Below are positions 24,217 through 33,448 of a stretch of 64,000 bases of DNA, one piece after another (the first letter of the stretch is position 1; each line of letters begins with the position of its first letter). Under the pieces are notes generated by a model, which worked only from the letters and a program-made list of their open reading frames with translations, had not been told where the DNA came from and searched no databases. The stretch comes from Streptomyces griseochromogenes. GTDB lineage: Bacteria; Actinomycetota; Actinomycetes; Streptomycetales; Streptomycetaceae. A program made the position numbers and the translations under genes. The stretch spans positions 6,820,001 through 6,884,000 of the forward strand of contig NZ_CP016279.1 in the NCBI RefSeq assembly GCF_001542625.1. The letters run 5' to 3'.

Positions 24217-25583
24217 AGGACTTCTTCCGCCGCCTGGCGCCACGCACCCTGCGTGGTCGGCTCTCCTTGGTCGCGCTGACCACTGCCGCGCTGCTGATGA
24301 CCGTGCTGACCGTGGTGTTCAACGTCATGGTGGACCGGCACCTGCGCAACCAGGCAGACGACGAACTTCGCAACCGCGCGGCCGCCGCCGCCTCGACCGT
24401 CGACACACGAGGTTCCCGGGTGCGCGTCCTGGAGACCGCCGGCGACCAGTTCCTCGACGCGAACGTGTGGATCTACAGCGGGGCCCGTGTGATCGAGAAG
24501 CCACCGTCCGCCACAGCGCAGAGCCCGCTTTCCCGGGCCGCCGGCCGACTCGCCGCCCAGAAGCGGCACGCCTGTATCACGGCCGCCGAAAGCCCCGGCT
24601 CCGTCCGCCTGTGCGCCCAGCCCCTGCACGACAAGCACGCCGTCACCGTCGTGACGGCCCTGGCTCTCGGCCCCTATCGCAGTTCAGCCGACGTCCTGCT
24701 GCTGGGCTCGCTGGCCCTGGACGCCGCGATGCTCGTGTGCACCTACGCGCTGACACGTCTCGCGGTCGGCCGGGCCCTGCACCCGGTGCGAACCATGACC
24801 GATCAGGCCATGCAGCGCAGCGCCGTGGCTTCCGCCGAACGCTTCGGCGCAGCGGAACACCCGGCCGAGCTCGCCCGCCTCGGTACCTCGCTGGACGCCC
24901 TACTGGACCGTATACGCACTGTGCTGCGTCATGAACAGCAGCTCACCGGAGAGCTGTCCCACGAGCTGCGCACCCCGCTGACACGGATCATCATCGAACT
25001 CGACTGGTGGCGCGCCCGGCCTCGCACGGACGCCGAGACACGGGCCACTCACGAGGTGATCGCCGAGGCCGCCCAGTCCATGCGCACCATCTGCGACACG
25101 TTGCTCCATGAGGCCCGTGAAAGCATGCCGAGCCCGTCAAAGGCCCCCGGCACGACCGACGTCGTGCTCGTACTCGGACGCCTGGTCGAACAGCTCGACC
25201 CGCGGGTATCGGTGAAGGCCGTAGTGGAGGCCGAAGACCCGGAGCTGGAGGCGGGGGTCACGCCTGCTGTCCTCGAACGCATCGTCAGCCCGCTGCTCTC
25301 CAACGCCCTGCGCCACGCGCGCTCCAGCGTGGCCATCCGCGTCCGACGGGCCGTGGGTGCCGTGCGGATCGACATCACCGACGACGGCCCCGGCGTACCC
25401 CAGACGTTTCTGAGCGGACTGTTCCAGCCCGGCCGCCGCGCCGACTGCGCCGACGGTCACGACGGGGCGGGCCTGGGGCTGCCGCTCGCGCGACGCCTGG
25501 CCCGCTCCGTCGGCGGCGAGGTGTCCTACGACCGCGGGCACACCCCCGGGGCTCGATTCACCGTCACCCTGCCCACCGGGTGA
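24213..25583 (+). CDS. sensor histidine kinase
   Basis: Membrane kinase of 456 aa. TM1 is near residues 17-40, followed by an extracytoplasmic sensor of about 115 residues, TM2 near 160-182 and a HAMP-like linker. The dimerisation box GELSHELRTPLTR has phospho-acceptor His250. The ATPase domain carries an N box (LLSNALRHA), G1 (DDGPGVP) and G2 (GAGLGLPLARR). It overlaps the response regulator gene by ATGA. The ligand is unknown. The extracytoplasmic domain contains two Cys residues (in HACITAA and RLCAQPL) that could pair. Confidence 0.93.
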   Translation: MKDFFRRLAPRTLRGRLSLVALTTAALLMTVLTVVFNVMVDRHLRNQADDELRNRAAAAASTVDTRGSRVRVLETAGDQFLDANVWIYSGARVIEKPPSATAQSPLSRAAGRLAAQKRHACITAAESPGSVRLCAQPLHDKHAVTVVTALALGPYRSSADVLLLGSLALDAAMLVCTYALTRLAVGRALHPVRTMTDQAMQRSAVASAERFGAAEHPAELARLGTSLDALLDRIRTVLRHEQQLTGELSHELRTPLTRIIIELDWWRARPRTDAETRATHEVIAEAAQSMRTICDTLLHEARESMPSPSKAPGTTDVVLVLGRLVEQLDPRVSVKAVVEAEDPELEAGVTPAVLERIVSPLLSNALRHARSSVAIRVRRAVGAVRIDITDDGPGVPQTFLSGLFQPGRRADCADGHDGAGLGLPLARRLARSVGGEVSYDRGHTPGARFTVTLPTG

Positions 25584-25636
25584 CCGGCTCCTGATCCATG
25601 CGCCGGCGGACGGCCTTGCGCTCGTGTACCTGGGCG

Positions 25637-25834
25637 TAGGAGACCGAACAGGACAGCAAGCAGCACCGCCGGCGAACCGATCGTGCCGAGGTTCGAACCA
25701 CCCTTGACGACCGGCTTGGTCAGAAAGTCACCCACGGTGGCACCCAGCGACCGGGTGAGGACGAAGGCGCTCCAGAACAGCGGTACGTTCGAGACGGCCG
25801 GGACCTTCATCAGCGCGACCAGCACAGCAGGCTC
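25637..25834 (-). pseudogene. fragment of a COG4705-type membrane protein
   Basis: The minus strand reads MKVPAVSNVPLFWSAFVLTR, then GATVGDFLTKPVVKGGSNLG and AVLLAVLFGLL. This corresponds to the last transmembrane repeat of the intact protein at 47669-48922 (compare FWLAYILTRPLGANLGDWLG). Only the final third remains, with no start. It is a truncated paralogue directly after the two-component system. Confidence 0.65.
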
Positions 25835-25864
25835 TCCGGTCACCGGGAGGGCTCCGCACCCACG

Positions 25865-25957
25865 CTCAGCGCGATCCATCAGGCCCTCCGCACCGCTCCC
25901 GCTGCCCTGTCGGCCGCCGAGGCGACCGGCGTCTCCCGTGCCACGGCCCAGCGGTAG
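25865..25957 (+). pseudogene. HTH fragment of a CitB/DcuR-type response regulator
   Basis: The short frame LSAIHQALRTAPAALSAAEA followed by TGVSRATAQR and a stop matches the HTH used in CitB/DcuR response regulators (usual LSAAEVAxxTGVSRATAQRYL). No receiver domain is present. The similarity is short, so this is tentative. Confidence 0.35.
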
Positions 25958-26001
25958 CTGTCCTCCCCGGGAGCCCTCGCCCATGGCGAGCCGGCCCCGG
26001 A

Positions 26002-27486
26002 CTAGCTTCGACGACCGACCGGTTGCCGGTTGCGTCGTGGCTGAGCAGTGGGAGCAATCCTGCGGTGGCTCATGGAAGGGTTCCGCGTACGTGCTGTCGT
26101 GACGGGTTGCAGCCGCACGACGGCGTCCAGGCCGCCGCCCGGTGCCGCGAGCAACGTGACGTCGCCACCGCCGGCGTCGGTGAGTCGCTGAACCATGGAC
26201 AGTCCCAGGCCCGTGCCGTCGTGGTGCGTGTCTGCGCCACGCCAGAACCGGTCGAAGGCTCGTTTCCGGTCGGTCTCACTCATGCCCGGGCCTTGGTCAA
26301 CGACGTGCAGTTCGACCAAGGCCGGCAATCGGTCCCCATCAGCTGGTGCGGCTGCGATCGCCAGAGTGATGATGGTCTCGGGAGGAGAAACATGAAGCGC
26401 GTTGGACAGCAGGTTGTCGATGATCTGCTCGAGTGCGCCAGAGACCGCCCACACCTGCCCGCCGCTGGTACCGGTCACGGTGATTCCGACGCTCTGTTCG
26501 GCGGCGAAGGCCGTCCACATGGCCGCCCGGTCGGCAACGACCGCATCGAGGTCGACGATCTCGGGGGTGATCGCCGAGTTCTCCAGCCGCGCAAGAGCGA
26601 GCAGTCCTTGGACCATGCGGCTGAGTCGCCCCACTTCACCGATCGCTTCGTTCAGGCTGGCCTGGGCGCAGGCAGCGAGGTGGGGCTCAAAGTTCTCCAG
26701 ACGCAGGTGCAGCGACGTCAGCGGCGTCTTCAGCTGATGCGACGCCTCAGAGGCGAATGCTTCCTGGGCTTGGAGCAGGTGTTGGAGCCGAGTGGCCGTG
26801 CGGGTGAAGGTGGCGGCGAGCCGACGCAGCTCCGGCGGGCCGCGATCGGCGTCAGGAGGGTCGGTGAGACGGCCCTCGGCCAACTGCGTCGTGGCCTGTT
26901 CCAGAGCCCGCAGGGGACGGGTGGTCCAGCGGGCGAAGACGAATCCGACCAGGGCGACGGCGGTCAGCACGCCGACAGCAACGAGAACGAGTGCCATCCA
27001 CGTGGCGTGGACCTTCTTGGCGAGGGGCGCCATCGAATAGACCGTCCGCACGACGCACGGGGTGGGGTCGCTGGAAGTGCCGGGCACGGTCGCGAACAGG
27101 ACCTTGTCGCCTGGGGCGACATCTTCACTGATACCCGTGGCGGGTCGACCCCGTAGGGCCATGGCGATGTCCGGCTCAGAGGAGAGGTTTCTGCCCACCG
27201 CGGAGGAGGTGGCCGTATCGGTGAGGACTCTTCCCCAGCGGTCGATGACGATGACACTGCTGCCGGTCCGCTGAGCATAGCCGCGTGCAATCCCGGGAAG
27301 GTCCGCGGCCAGACCGTGTTCCAGTTTCTCCTCACACACGGCAGCGAACGTCACGGCGCCCAGTTCCGCCGTGTTGGAGAAGCGAGTCAGCTCGCTGCGT
27401 GCGTACACGAAGCCGAACGGCACTTCGAGGGCGACCAGGACCAGCAACATGAGGCTGAGGTAGCTCAACAGGAGGCGACGGCTCAT
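26002..27486 (-). CDS. sensor histidine kinase
   Basis: Membrane kinase of 494 aa. TM1 (LLLSYLSLMLLVLVALEV) is followed by an extracytoplasmic sensor of about 135 residues, TM2 (WMALVLVAVGVLTAVALVG) and HAMP (ARWTTRPLRALEQATTQL). The His box is SEASHQLKTPLTSL. ATPase motifs are LLSNALHVSP, VDQGPGMS and DGTGLGLSMVQR. A basic tail (HRRIAPTAQPRRNRQP) ends the protein. The start ATG 27486 overlaps the response regulator stop (ATGA). The signal and regulon are not evident. The siderophore operon next door is on the other strand. Confidence 0.93.
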   Translation of the reverse strand: MSRRLLLSYLSLMLLVLVALEVPFGFVYARSELTRFSNTAELGAVTFAAVCEEKLEHGLAADLPGIARGYAQRTGSSVIVIDRWGRVLTDTATSSAVGRNLSSEPDIAMALRGRPATGISEDVAPGDKVLFATVPGTSSDPTPCVVRTVYSMAPLAKKVHATWMALVLVAVGVLTAVALVGFVFARWTTRPLRALEQATTQLAEGRLTDPPDADRGPPELRRLAATFTRTATRLQHLLQAQEAFASEASHQLKTPLTSLHLRLENFEPHLAACAQASLNEAIGEVGRLSRMVQGLLALARLENSAITPEIVDLDAVVADRAAMWTAFAAEQSVGITVTGTSGGQVWAVSGALEQIIDNLLSNALHVSPPETIITLAIAAAPADGDRLPALVELHVVDQGPGMSETDRKRAFDRFWRGADTHHDGTGLGLSMVQRLTDAGGGDVTLLAAPGGGLDAVVRLQPVTTARTRNPSMSHRRIAPTAQPRRNRQPVGRRS

Positions 27487-28241
27487 CGGCGTCCCCGCCG
27501 CGGCTCTGGCCGTACCGGCGGAGAGACCAGGTGGTCCGCAGGCGGGACCAGGCGGAACCCGATGCCACGGATGTTCTCGATCCATGACGGGTCACCGAGT
27601 TTGCGGCGCAGCGCGGCGATGTGCACATCAAGTGTCTTCGTGGGCCCGAAGTAGTCCGGCTCCCAGACAGTGTCGAGGATCTGCTGGCGAGAGCAGACGG
27701 CTCCGGGATCCTCAGCGAGGCACACGAGCAGGTCGAACTCCTTGGGAGCCAGGGCGATCGGCACCGCTTGCAGGCACACCTGACGGGTGCGGCGATCGAT
27801 GCTCAGCGGGCCGACCCACTGGGCGTCGTCGCACGTGCCTGTGATCTCCCAGCCACCGGACACGGCGGCGGGAACTCCGTCGAAGGGACTGGTGCGGGCC
27901 CGGCGAGTAACCGCCCGGATGCGTGCGACCAGCTCCCGGACTCCGAACGGCTTCGACACATAGTCGTCCGCGCCCAGTTCGAGGCCGAGCACCCTGTCCA
28001 CCTCGGAGTCACGGGCGGTGATCATGATGATCGGCACTGAGGAGCGCGCTCGCAGCGCCCGGCAGACGTCGATGCCGTCCATGTCTGGCAGTCCCAGGTC
28101 CAGCAACACCATCGCCGGCTCTGCTGCCGCCAGGCCCTCGGCGCCGGTCCGGGCGTGTTCCACGGTGAACCCGAAACGGTGTAGACCCTCCGCCAAGGGC
28201 TCGGCCACCCGGTCGTCGTCCTCGATCAGCAAAACGTGCAT
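27483..28241 (-). CDS. OmpR-family response regulator
   Basis: Regulator of 252 aa counted from ATG 28241 (MHVLLIEDDDRVAEPL). GTG 28259 is an alternative and neither start has a strong ribosome binding site. Phospho-acceptor Asp48 is in MVLLDLGLPDMDG. Downstream are MITARD and YVSKPFG, then a winged helix with LAPKEFDLLVCLAEDPGAVC and TKTLDVHIAALRRKL. Its DNA-binding domain is close to that of the regulator at 56147-56866. It is coupled to the kinase gene that follows. Confidence 0.92.
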   Translation of the reverse strand: MHVLLIEDDDRVAEPLAEGLHRFGFTVEHARTGAEGLAAAEPAMVLLDLGLPDMDGIDVCRALRARSSVPIIMITARDSEVDRVLGLELGADDYVSKPFGVRELVARIRAVTRRARTSPFDGVPAAVSGGWEITGTCDDAQWVGPLSIDRRTRQVCLQAVPIALAPKEFDLLVCLAEDPGAVCSRQQILDTVWEPDYFGPTKTLDVHIAALRRKLGDPSWIENIRGIGFRLVPPADHLVSPPVRPEPRRGRR

Positions 28242-28830
28242 ACCGACAGGCTCACGCACTCAAGGCCCGGCGCGCGTCTCATCGCCGCGCCACTCCCCCG
28301 TCCCGGTGATTTCACACTCGGCGCGCAGCCGATACAAGGAGCCTTCTGAAGAGCTCCGTGGGTGAATCCGCCAGACAGTGGACGCATTCACCTAAAAAAG
28401 TTCCGGGACATCAAACGAATCGCCAGCACGGAGTTAGCAATTAGCTAAGGACCGGAGCGTCGGATCGCCTCAGACCCACGTCGACAACGCACGACAGTCC
28501 AGTAAGTGCTCTACATCTTCGAGAGCTTGGCCTCGGTACGACCCCGTCGACTGCGCACACCCCGCGCACCTCTCCTTTGACGCATCCCCGCCATGTCCCA
28601 TGCTCGGGCGTCCACGTTTTCATGCATTCGCCGTCTTGTCGGCGTGGCACCCGCCGCATGTGCGCTGGATTCTCCTTTACAGGACGTCGCCTAGTGTCCG
28701 AAGTGCGGCACCGCGTACCAGGTACGCCGCGTGGAGAAATACGTTCTCGACTCCTAGGGATGCCCATGCCCAGTCAAGAATCCTGCCGTCTCATTGAATC
28801 CTCGTTCGATTGCGGGCAAAGGCGATGAAG
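28242..28830. other. 589-base upstream region of the siderophore operon
   Basis: No convincing gene is present. TTAGCAATTAGCTAA (28434-28448) is AT-rich and partly palindromic and could be a degenerate iron box (DmdR/IdeR consensus TTAGGTTAGSCTAACCTAA), but the match is poor. GGTGAAT (28361-28367) pairs with ATTCACC (28386-28392), which is followed by TAAAAAAG. The operon promoter is expected here. Confidence 0.35.
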
Positions 28831-30426
28831 ATGCCCGAAACGACGATCGACGCGACGATCGGCGAACTGAGCAGGGCGCGCCCGGATCTCGTGCAGCCGT
28901 TCATGGTGGCGCTCGCGGGGGCAAGGGCTACTGTGCTTGCCCGTCTGTGGGGCGCCTTCGGACGAGAGCCCCTTCCCGGGCTGGCTGCGCGACGGCAGGA
29001 CGCGGAGACACTGATCGTCGATCTGCGCAACGGGGGCCGCCTCACCGGACCCGAGTCCTGCGCCCGGCGGTTCGCTCAGGTGCCGGACGACTTCACCGTG
29101 GCAGGACCCGAAGGACCGATCCGTGAACCGGCCGCATTGCTCGCGCAGCTGGACCTGCGCACTCGCGCCGCCAGTCGCCTCGCGGAGGAACTCGACAACA
29201 GCGTGGTGAACCTCGCGCTGGCCCGCGCAGCGAATGGCCATGTGCCCTCTGCGCTCCACGATTCGGTCGATGCCGAGCAGGCAGTGGTGGACGGCCATCC
29301 GCAGCACCCTTGCTGTCGCACCCGTAGTGGCATGAGCGTCGCCGACGTGCTCGCCTACGCGCCCGAGCACCACCCGGTGATCGACCTCGCCCTGGTTCCG
29401 GTCCCGGCGGACCGCTGGCTGGGTGCCGGCAGCTGGCCGGACGAGCTGCGGGAAGATGGCACGTTCCTGCTGCCGGTCCACCCCTGGCAGCGGGACCACG
29501 TGCTGGTGCGCTACCCCGAACTCGTCCCGACACGACGAACGATCCGGGCCCGCCCCCTGTTGTCGCTGCGCACGCTGGCGCCCGGTACCGGCTTGGCCGG
29601 CTGCCACATCAAGACCTCGCTCGACGTACAGGTCACCAACTACCTTCGCACCATCTCACCCGTGGAGGTCGCCGACGGACCGCCCCTGTCGGACCTGGTG
29701 TCGGCGGTCCTCGACAAGTCCGGGTTCGGCGAAGATCTGAGGATCCTGCGCGAGCTGGGCGGCGGGGCCGTACGGGTGAACGGGCAGGCATCCGCAAGCC
29801 TCGCGGCCATGATCAGAGAGTCCACCGACTCGCACCTGGGGGTCGGAGAGGTCGCCGTACCCCTGACCTCGGTGCACGCGACCGGAGCCGCTGTCGTGGC
29901 GGGTGATCCGGTGCGATGGCTGACGGACTTCGCCGAACTCGTGCTGCCTCCCGTGCTCACCCTGCTGTCCATGGGAGTGGCGCTGGAGGCCCACGGTCAG
30001 AACACACTCGTCGTGCTGCGGGACGGCCGGCCGGTACGCGTGCTCTACCGGGACCTGGACGGGGTACGGGTCAGTCCGCACCGACTGTCCGACTACGGCT
30101 ACGCGCTGCCGCCCCTGGCCGGGACCCGCGCCGGCAATGACGTCGACACGCTGCACAGCAAGCTGTTCGGTGCACTGATCAGCGGGGTGTTCAGCGAACT
30201 GGTCGACGTCCTGGCACGAACCAGGGCAGCCGATCCCGCGGAGCTGTGGGCAACGGTGGCAGAGGTCGGCCGCAGTGTGTACGCCGGGCTACCGGACAGC
30301 GATGATGCCGCAGCCTTCTTCGGCGCGACCGTACCGCTCAAAGCGACCATTGCCATGCGCCTGGCCGACGCTCCGGGCAAGGCACAGTGGACCGCTGCCC
30401 CCAATCCACTCGCTCTGCATCGCTGA
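28831..30426 (+). CDS. NIS siderophore synthetase (IucA/IucC family), first copy
   Basis: NRPS-independent siderophore synthetase of 531 aa that adenylates a carboxylate, probably citrate, and couples it to an amine. It has family motifs VHPWQRDHVL, KTSLDVQVTNYLRTIS and LEAHGQNTLVVLRDGRPVRV. RDLDGVRVSP and the C-terminal FhuF/IucA-like helices follow. ATG 28831 is 8 bases after AAAGG; ATG 28825 and TTG 28810 are in frame. It is the first gene of a four-gene operon with a second NIS synthetase, a PLP decarboxylase and an exporter. Confidence 0.92.
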   Translation: MPETTIDATIGELSRARPDLVQPFMVALAGARATVLARLWGAFGREPLPGLAARRQDAETLIVDLRNGGRLTGPESCARRFAQVPDDFTVAGPEGPIREPAALLAQLDLRTRAASRLAEELDNSVVNLALARAANGHVPSALHDSVDAEQAVVDGHPQHPCCRTRSGMSVADVLAYAPEHHPVIDLALVPVPADRWLGAGSWPDELREDGTFLLPVHPWQRDHVLVRYPELVPTRRTIRARPLLSLRTLAPGTGLAGCHIKTSLDVQVTNYLRTISPVEVADGPPLSDLVSAVLDKSGFGEDLRILRELGGGAVRVNGQASASLAAMIRESTDSHLGVGEVAVPLTSVHATGAAVVAGDPVRWLTDFAELVLPPVLTLLSMGVALEAHGQNTLVVLRDGRPVRVLYRDLDGVRVSPHRLSDYGYALPPLAGTRAGNDVDTLHSKLFGALISGVFSELVDVLARTRAADPAELWATVAEVGRSVYAGLPDSDDAAAFFGATVPLKATIAMRLADAPGKAQWTAAPNPLALHR

Positions 30427-30524
30427 CCTTCGTGTGCCCACCCCGACCCGATGGTCGGCACATGACTCCTTCCCCCCCTGCCGGGAGCGACCGAAGCACC
30501 GTCTCCGACACCCTGGAGCCACCC

Positions 30525-32240
30525 ATGACCACGTCCACTACCGTCCCGAACGGCGCCATGCCGACCGATCTGACAGCGGCGACGCCTGCCACGCCTGCTC
30601 AGACCGCCGACACCGTCACCACCCACACCCTCCTCAACTGCCTGATCCGCGAGGTGTCCGCACCCGAGCGCCAGGTGACCGTCGACCGCGACCACCTGCT
30701 GCTGCGCCTGCCCCGCCGCGACCTGCTGCTGCGAGCACGGCTGCGCCGGGTATCGCTGATCGGCGCACACCGGTTCCAGGGCCCGCTCCAGCGACTCACC
30801 GACACCGCATGGGTTCCCGTCGGCTGGCACGAACTGGCCGCCTATGTAATGGAGGAGTTGGAACTGCGCACCGGCCACGCCAACGGTGAGTTCCTGGACC
30901 AGGTGGCCGACAGCCGCGAGACCATCCGCGCGGCCCTCGAACACCGGACGCACACGATGCCGCAGCAAGACCCGTATGTGGCCTCGGAACAAGCCCTCGT
31001 CTTCGGCCATCGCTTCCACCCCACCCCGAAAGCCCGCACCGGTGGCACAGCGGACTGGCTGGCGTACGGACCGGAAACCGGCGCCCGCTTCCGGCTGCGT
31101 CACCTGGCCGTGCGCCGTCATCTGGTGCAGGAGGAAGGCGACGTGACCGAACTCGACGCGCTGTGCCCGGTGACCGACCCGGAGTTCGTGACGCTCCCGG
31201 TACACCCCTGGCAGTTCCGGCTGCTGAGCCGGCACAACCGTCTGCGTGCGGCGATGGCCGCGGGGGACGTACTCGACAAGGGCGTGAGCGGACCCGAGTT
31301 CGCGCCGACCGCGTCGGTCCGCACGCTGTATCAGCCGGACACCGACACGTTCCTCAAGTTCAGCCTGAACATCCGTCTCACCAACTGCGTCCGCAAGCAC
31401 GCCAGTTACGAGTTGCCCGGCGCCGTCGCCCTGAACGGCCTGCTCCAGCCCGTCATGGACCGGTTGGCCGAACGCTTTCCCGGGTGCGCACTGCTCGAGG
31501 AACCCGGGTACCGCACCTTCGCCGCAGACGGCGACACCGCGCTGGTGGAGGGATTCGGTGTCATCGTCCGCTCTGGACTACTCCCCCACCTGCGCCCCGG
31601 GGTGACCCCGCTGCTCGCTGCCGCGATTGCGGACGAGTACGCCACCAGCGCCGCCCACGTCTCCCACCTGCTCGCACGGGGCAATCAGGATGTCTTGAGT
31701 TGGTGGGACACCTACCTCCGGCTGCTGCTGCCGCCGGTGTTGAGCGCCTACTTCGAGCATGGCGTCGTCATGGAACCACACCTGCAGAACGTCGTGGTCG
31801 GCGTGCACGCCGACGGAGCGCCGGCACAGATGCTCTTCCGCGACCTGGAGGGGACCAAGCTGCTGCCACACCACCACGCGCGTTTCCTCGCCACCCTTCC
31901 CGATGATGTGCGACAGCCCCTCACCTACGACGTCGAACAGGGCTGGAACCGGGTCGCGTACTGCCTCCTGGTGAATCACGTCTCGGAGGTGCTGGGCGCC
32001 CTCGCCGACCTCGAACCAACTCTGGAATCGGCACTGTGGGGCGTGGTCCGCGACCGACTCGACGCATACGCCCGTACCGCCGGCAGACCCCCACGTCTGC
32101 GCGCCCTGCTCTCAGGCGTCCCGCTGCCCGCCAAGGCCAATCTCCTCCTGCGCTGGGCCCGCAAAGCCGACCGGCACGCAACCTACGTGCCCCTGCCCAG
32201 CCCCCTGGGCGCCTGCTTCCCAAGGGAGTTGAACCAGTGA
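30525..32240 (+). CDS. NIS siderophore synthetase (IucA/IucC family), second copy
   Basis: Second NIS synthetase of 571 aa. Motifs are LPVHPWQFRLL, TDTFLKFSLNIRLTNCVRKH, MEPHLQNVVVGV and FRDLEGTKLLP. ATG 30525 has GGAG 7 bases upstream; an in-frame ATG at 30462 would add 21 residues. Two synthetases in one operon suggest successive acylations of two amines, for example citrate at each end of a diamine. The stop overlaps the decarboxylase start (GTGA), which shows tight coupling. Acts in the cytosol. Confidence 0.93.
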   Translation: MTTSTTVPNGAMPTDLTAATPATPAQTADTVTTHTLLNCLIREVSAPERQVTVDRDHLLLRLPRRDLLLRARLRRVSLIGAHRFQGPLQRLTDTAWVPVGWHELAAYVMEELELRTGHANGEFLDQVADSRETIRAALEHRTHTMPQQDPYVASEQALVFGHRFHPTPKARTGGTADWLAYGPETGARFRLRHLAVRRHLVQEEGDVTELDALCPVTDPEFVTLPVHPWQFRLLSRHNRLRAAMAAGDVLDKGVSGPEFAPTASVRTLYQPDTDTFLKFSLNIRLTNCVRKHASYELPGAVALNGLLQPVMDRLAERFPGCALLEEPGYRTFAADGDTALVEGFGVIVRSGLLPHLRPGVTPLLAAAIADEYATSAAHVSHLLARGNQDVLSWWDTYLRLLLPPVLSAYFEHGVVMEPHLQNVVVGVHADGAPAQMLFRDLEGTKLLPHHHARFLATLPDDVRQPLTYDVEQGWNRVAYCLLVNHVSEVLGALADLEPTLESALWGVVRDRLDAYARTAGRPPRLRALLSGVPLPAKANLLLRWARKADRHATYVPLPSPLGACFPRELNQ

Positions 32241-33448
32241 AAGAGTCGTTGCTCCACCACGTCCGCCACCTCCCGGCCGCTCAACTTCCTTCCTACGTCT
32301 ACGATTTGCCGAGCCTGCGGCAGCACACCCGATCCATCCGCGCCACGCTGCCTCGTCGCGTGGAGCTGCTGTACGCGGTGAAGGCCAACCCTGACCCACA
32401 CCTTCTGCAGGCCCTGGCCGAGCAGGTCGACGGATTCGAGGTTGCGTCCGGCGGCGAACTACGCCATACCCGTGCCCTCTTGCCCGATGCGGCGATCGTC
32501 TTCGGCGGCCCCGGCAAGACTTCGACCGATCTCGACGAGGCGCTGTCCGCCGGTGTGGAACGCCTGCACGTCGACAGCGAGCAAGAGCTGCGCATCCTGA
32601 CGAGCGTCATGGGCCACCGCACCGCCGATGTCCTCCTGCGCGTCAACGCGCCCGTGATGATTCGTCGGACGGCACTGACCATGGGGGGCGGGCCCAGCCC
32701 CTTCGGGCTGGATCCCTCCCAGTTGGACCGATGCCTGCAGATCATCGCCGACGACGAGCGCATCCGACTGCAAGGGCTCCATGTCCACCTGGCGAGCGGC
32801 CTGGACGCCCGAGCCCATCTGGCCCTGGTCGACGAAGTGGTGAGCTGGGCAGACTGCTGGAGGCGGCAGCGGGGGACCGAGCTGACCGAGATCAATGTCG
32901 GCGGAGGCATGGGCGTCGACTACGACCGCCCGCACCAGACATTCGACTGGTCCGCCTTCGGCACCGGACTCCAGCAGATCCTCGCACGCCACCCCGGTCT
33001 GACGTTGAAAATCGAACCCGGCCGGTCGGTCACGGCCTACTGCGGCACATACGTCACCCGGGTTCTGGACGTCAAATTCAGCCGGGGCGAAGCGTTCGCC
33101 GTCCTCCGCGGAGGTACTCACCATTTGCGCACGCCCGCCGCGAAACAGCACGACCAGCCTTTCGAGATCATTCCCGACGACGCGTGGCACCTTCCCTGGA
33201 TCCGCCCCGAGGTACGCGACGAGCCGGTGACCCTCGTCGGTCAACTCTGCACACCCAAGGACGTGCTGGCCCGTCGGGTCATGATCAACCGACTGCGAGT
33301 CGGCGACCGCATCGCCTTCGCCATGGCCGGTGCCTACGCCTGGAACATCTCCCACCAGGGCTTCCTCATGCACTCCCACCCCACCTTCCACCATCACGAC
33401 GAGGGGGACCGGCCCGTGCCGTACAAGTGTGTCTGCCGGACCGCATGA
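32237..33448 (+). CDS. PLP-dependent decarboxylase (fold type III), siderophore pathway
   Basis: Alanine-racemase-fold decarboxylase of 403 aa. The PLP Lys is K49 in LLYAVKANPDP. HVHLASG, INVGGGMGVDY and IEPGRS (phosphate binding) follow. The active-site Cys loop reads LVGQLCTPKDVLA, a form seen in siderophore decarboxylases such as SbnH, PvsE and FslC rather than in diaminopimelate decarboxylase. It should provide or trim the diamine part, by decarboxylating an amino acid or an amino-acid-citrate conjugate. AAGGGAG lies 8 bases before GTG 32237. ATGA overlap follows with the exporter gene. Confidence 0.9.
   Translation: MKESLLHHVRHLPAAQLPSYVYDLPSLRQHTRSIRATLPRRVELLYAVKANPDPHLLQALAEQVDGFEVASGGELRHTRALLPDAAIVFGGPGKTSTDLDEALSAGVERLHVDSEQELRILTSVMGHRTADVLLRVNAPVMIRRTALTMGGGPSPFGLDPSQLDRCLQIIADDERIRLQGLHVHLASGLDARAHLALVDEVVSWADCWRRQRGTELTEINVGGGMGVDYDRPHQTFDWSAFGTGLQQILARHPGLTLKIEPGRSVTAYCGTYVTRVLDVKFSRGEAFAVLRGGTHHLRTPAAKQHDQPFEIIPDDAWHLPWIRPEVRDEPVTLVGQLCTPKDVLARRVMINRLRVGDRIAFAMAGAYAWNISHQGFLMHSHPTFHHHDEGDRPVPYKCVCRTA

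Noticed and set aside
28434..28448. TTAGCAATTAGCTAA as an iron box for the siderophore operon
   Set aside because: It matches the DmdR/IdeR consensus only in scattered positions and lies about 380 bases before the first gene. Kept only as a weak note.
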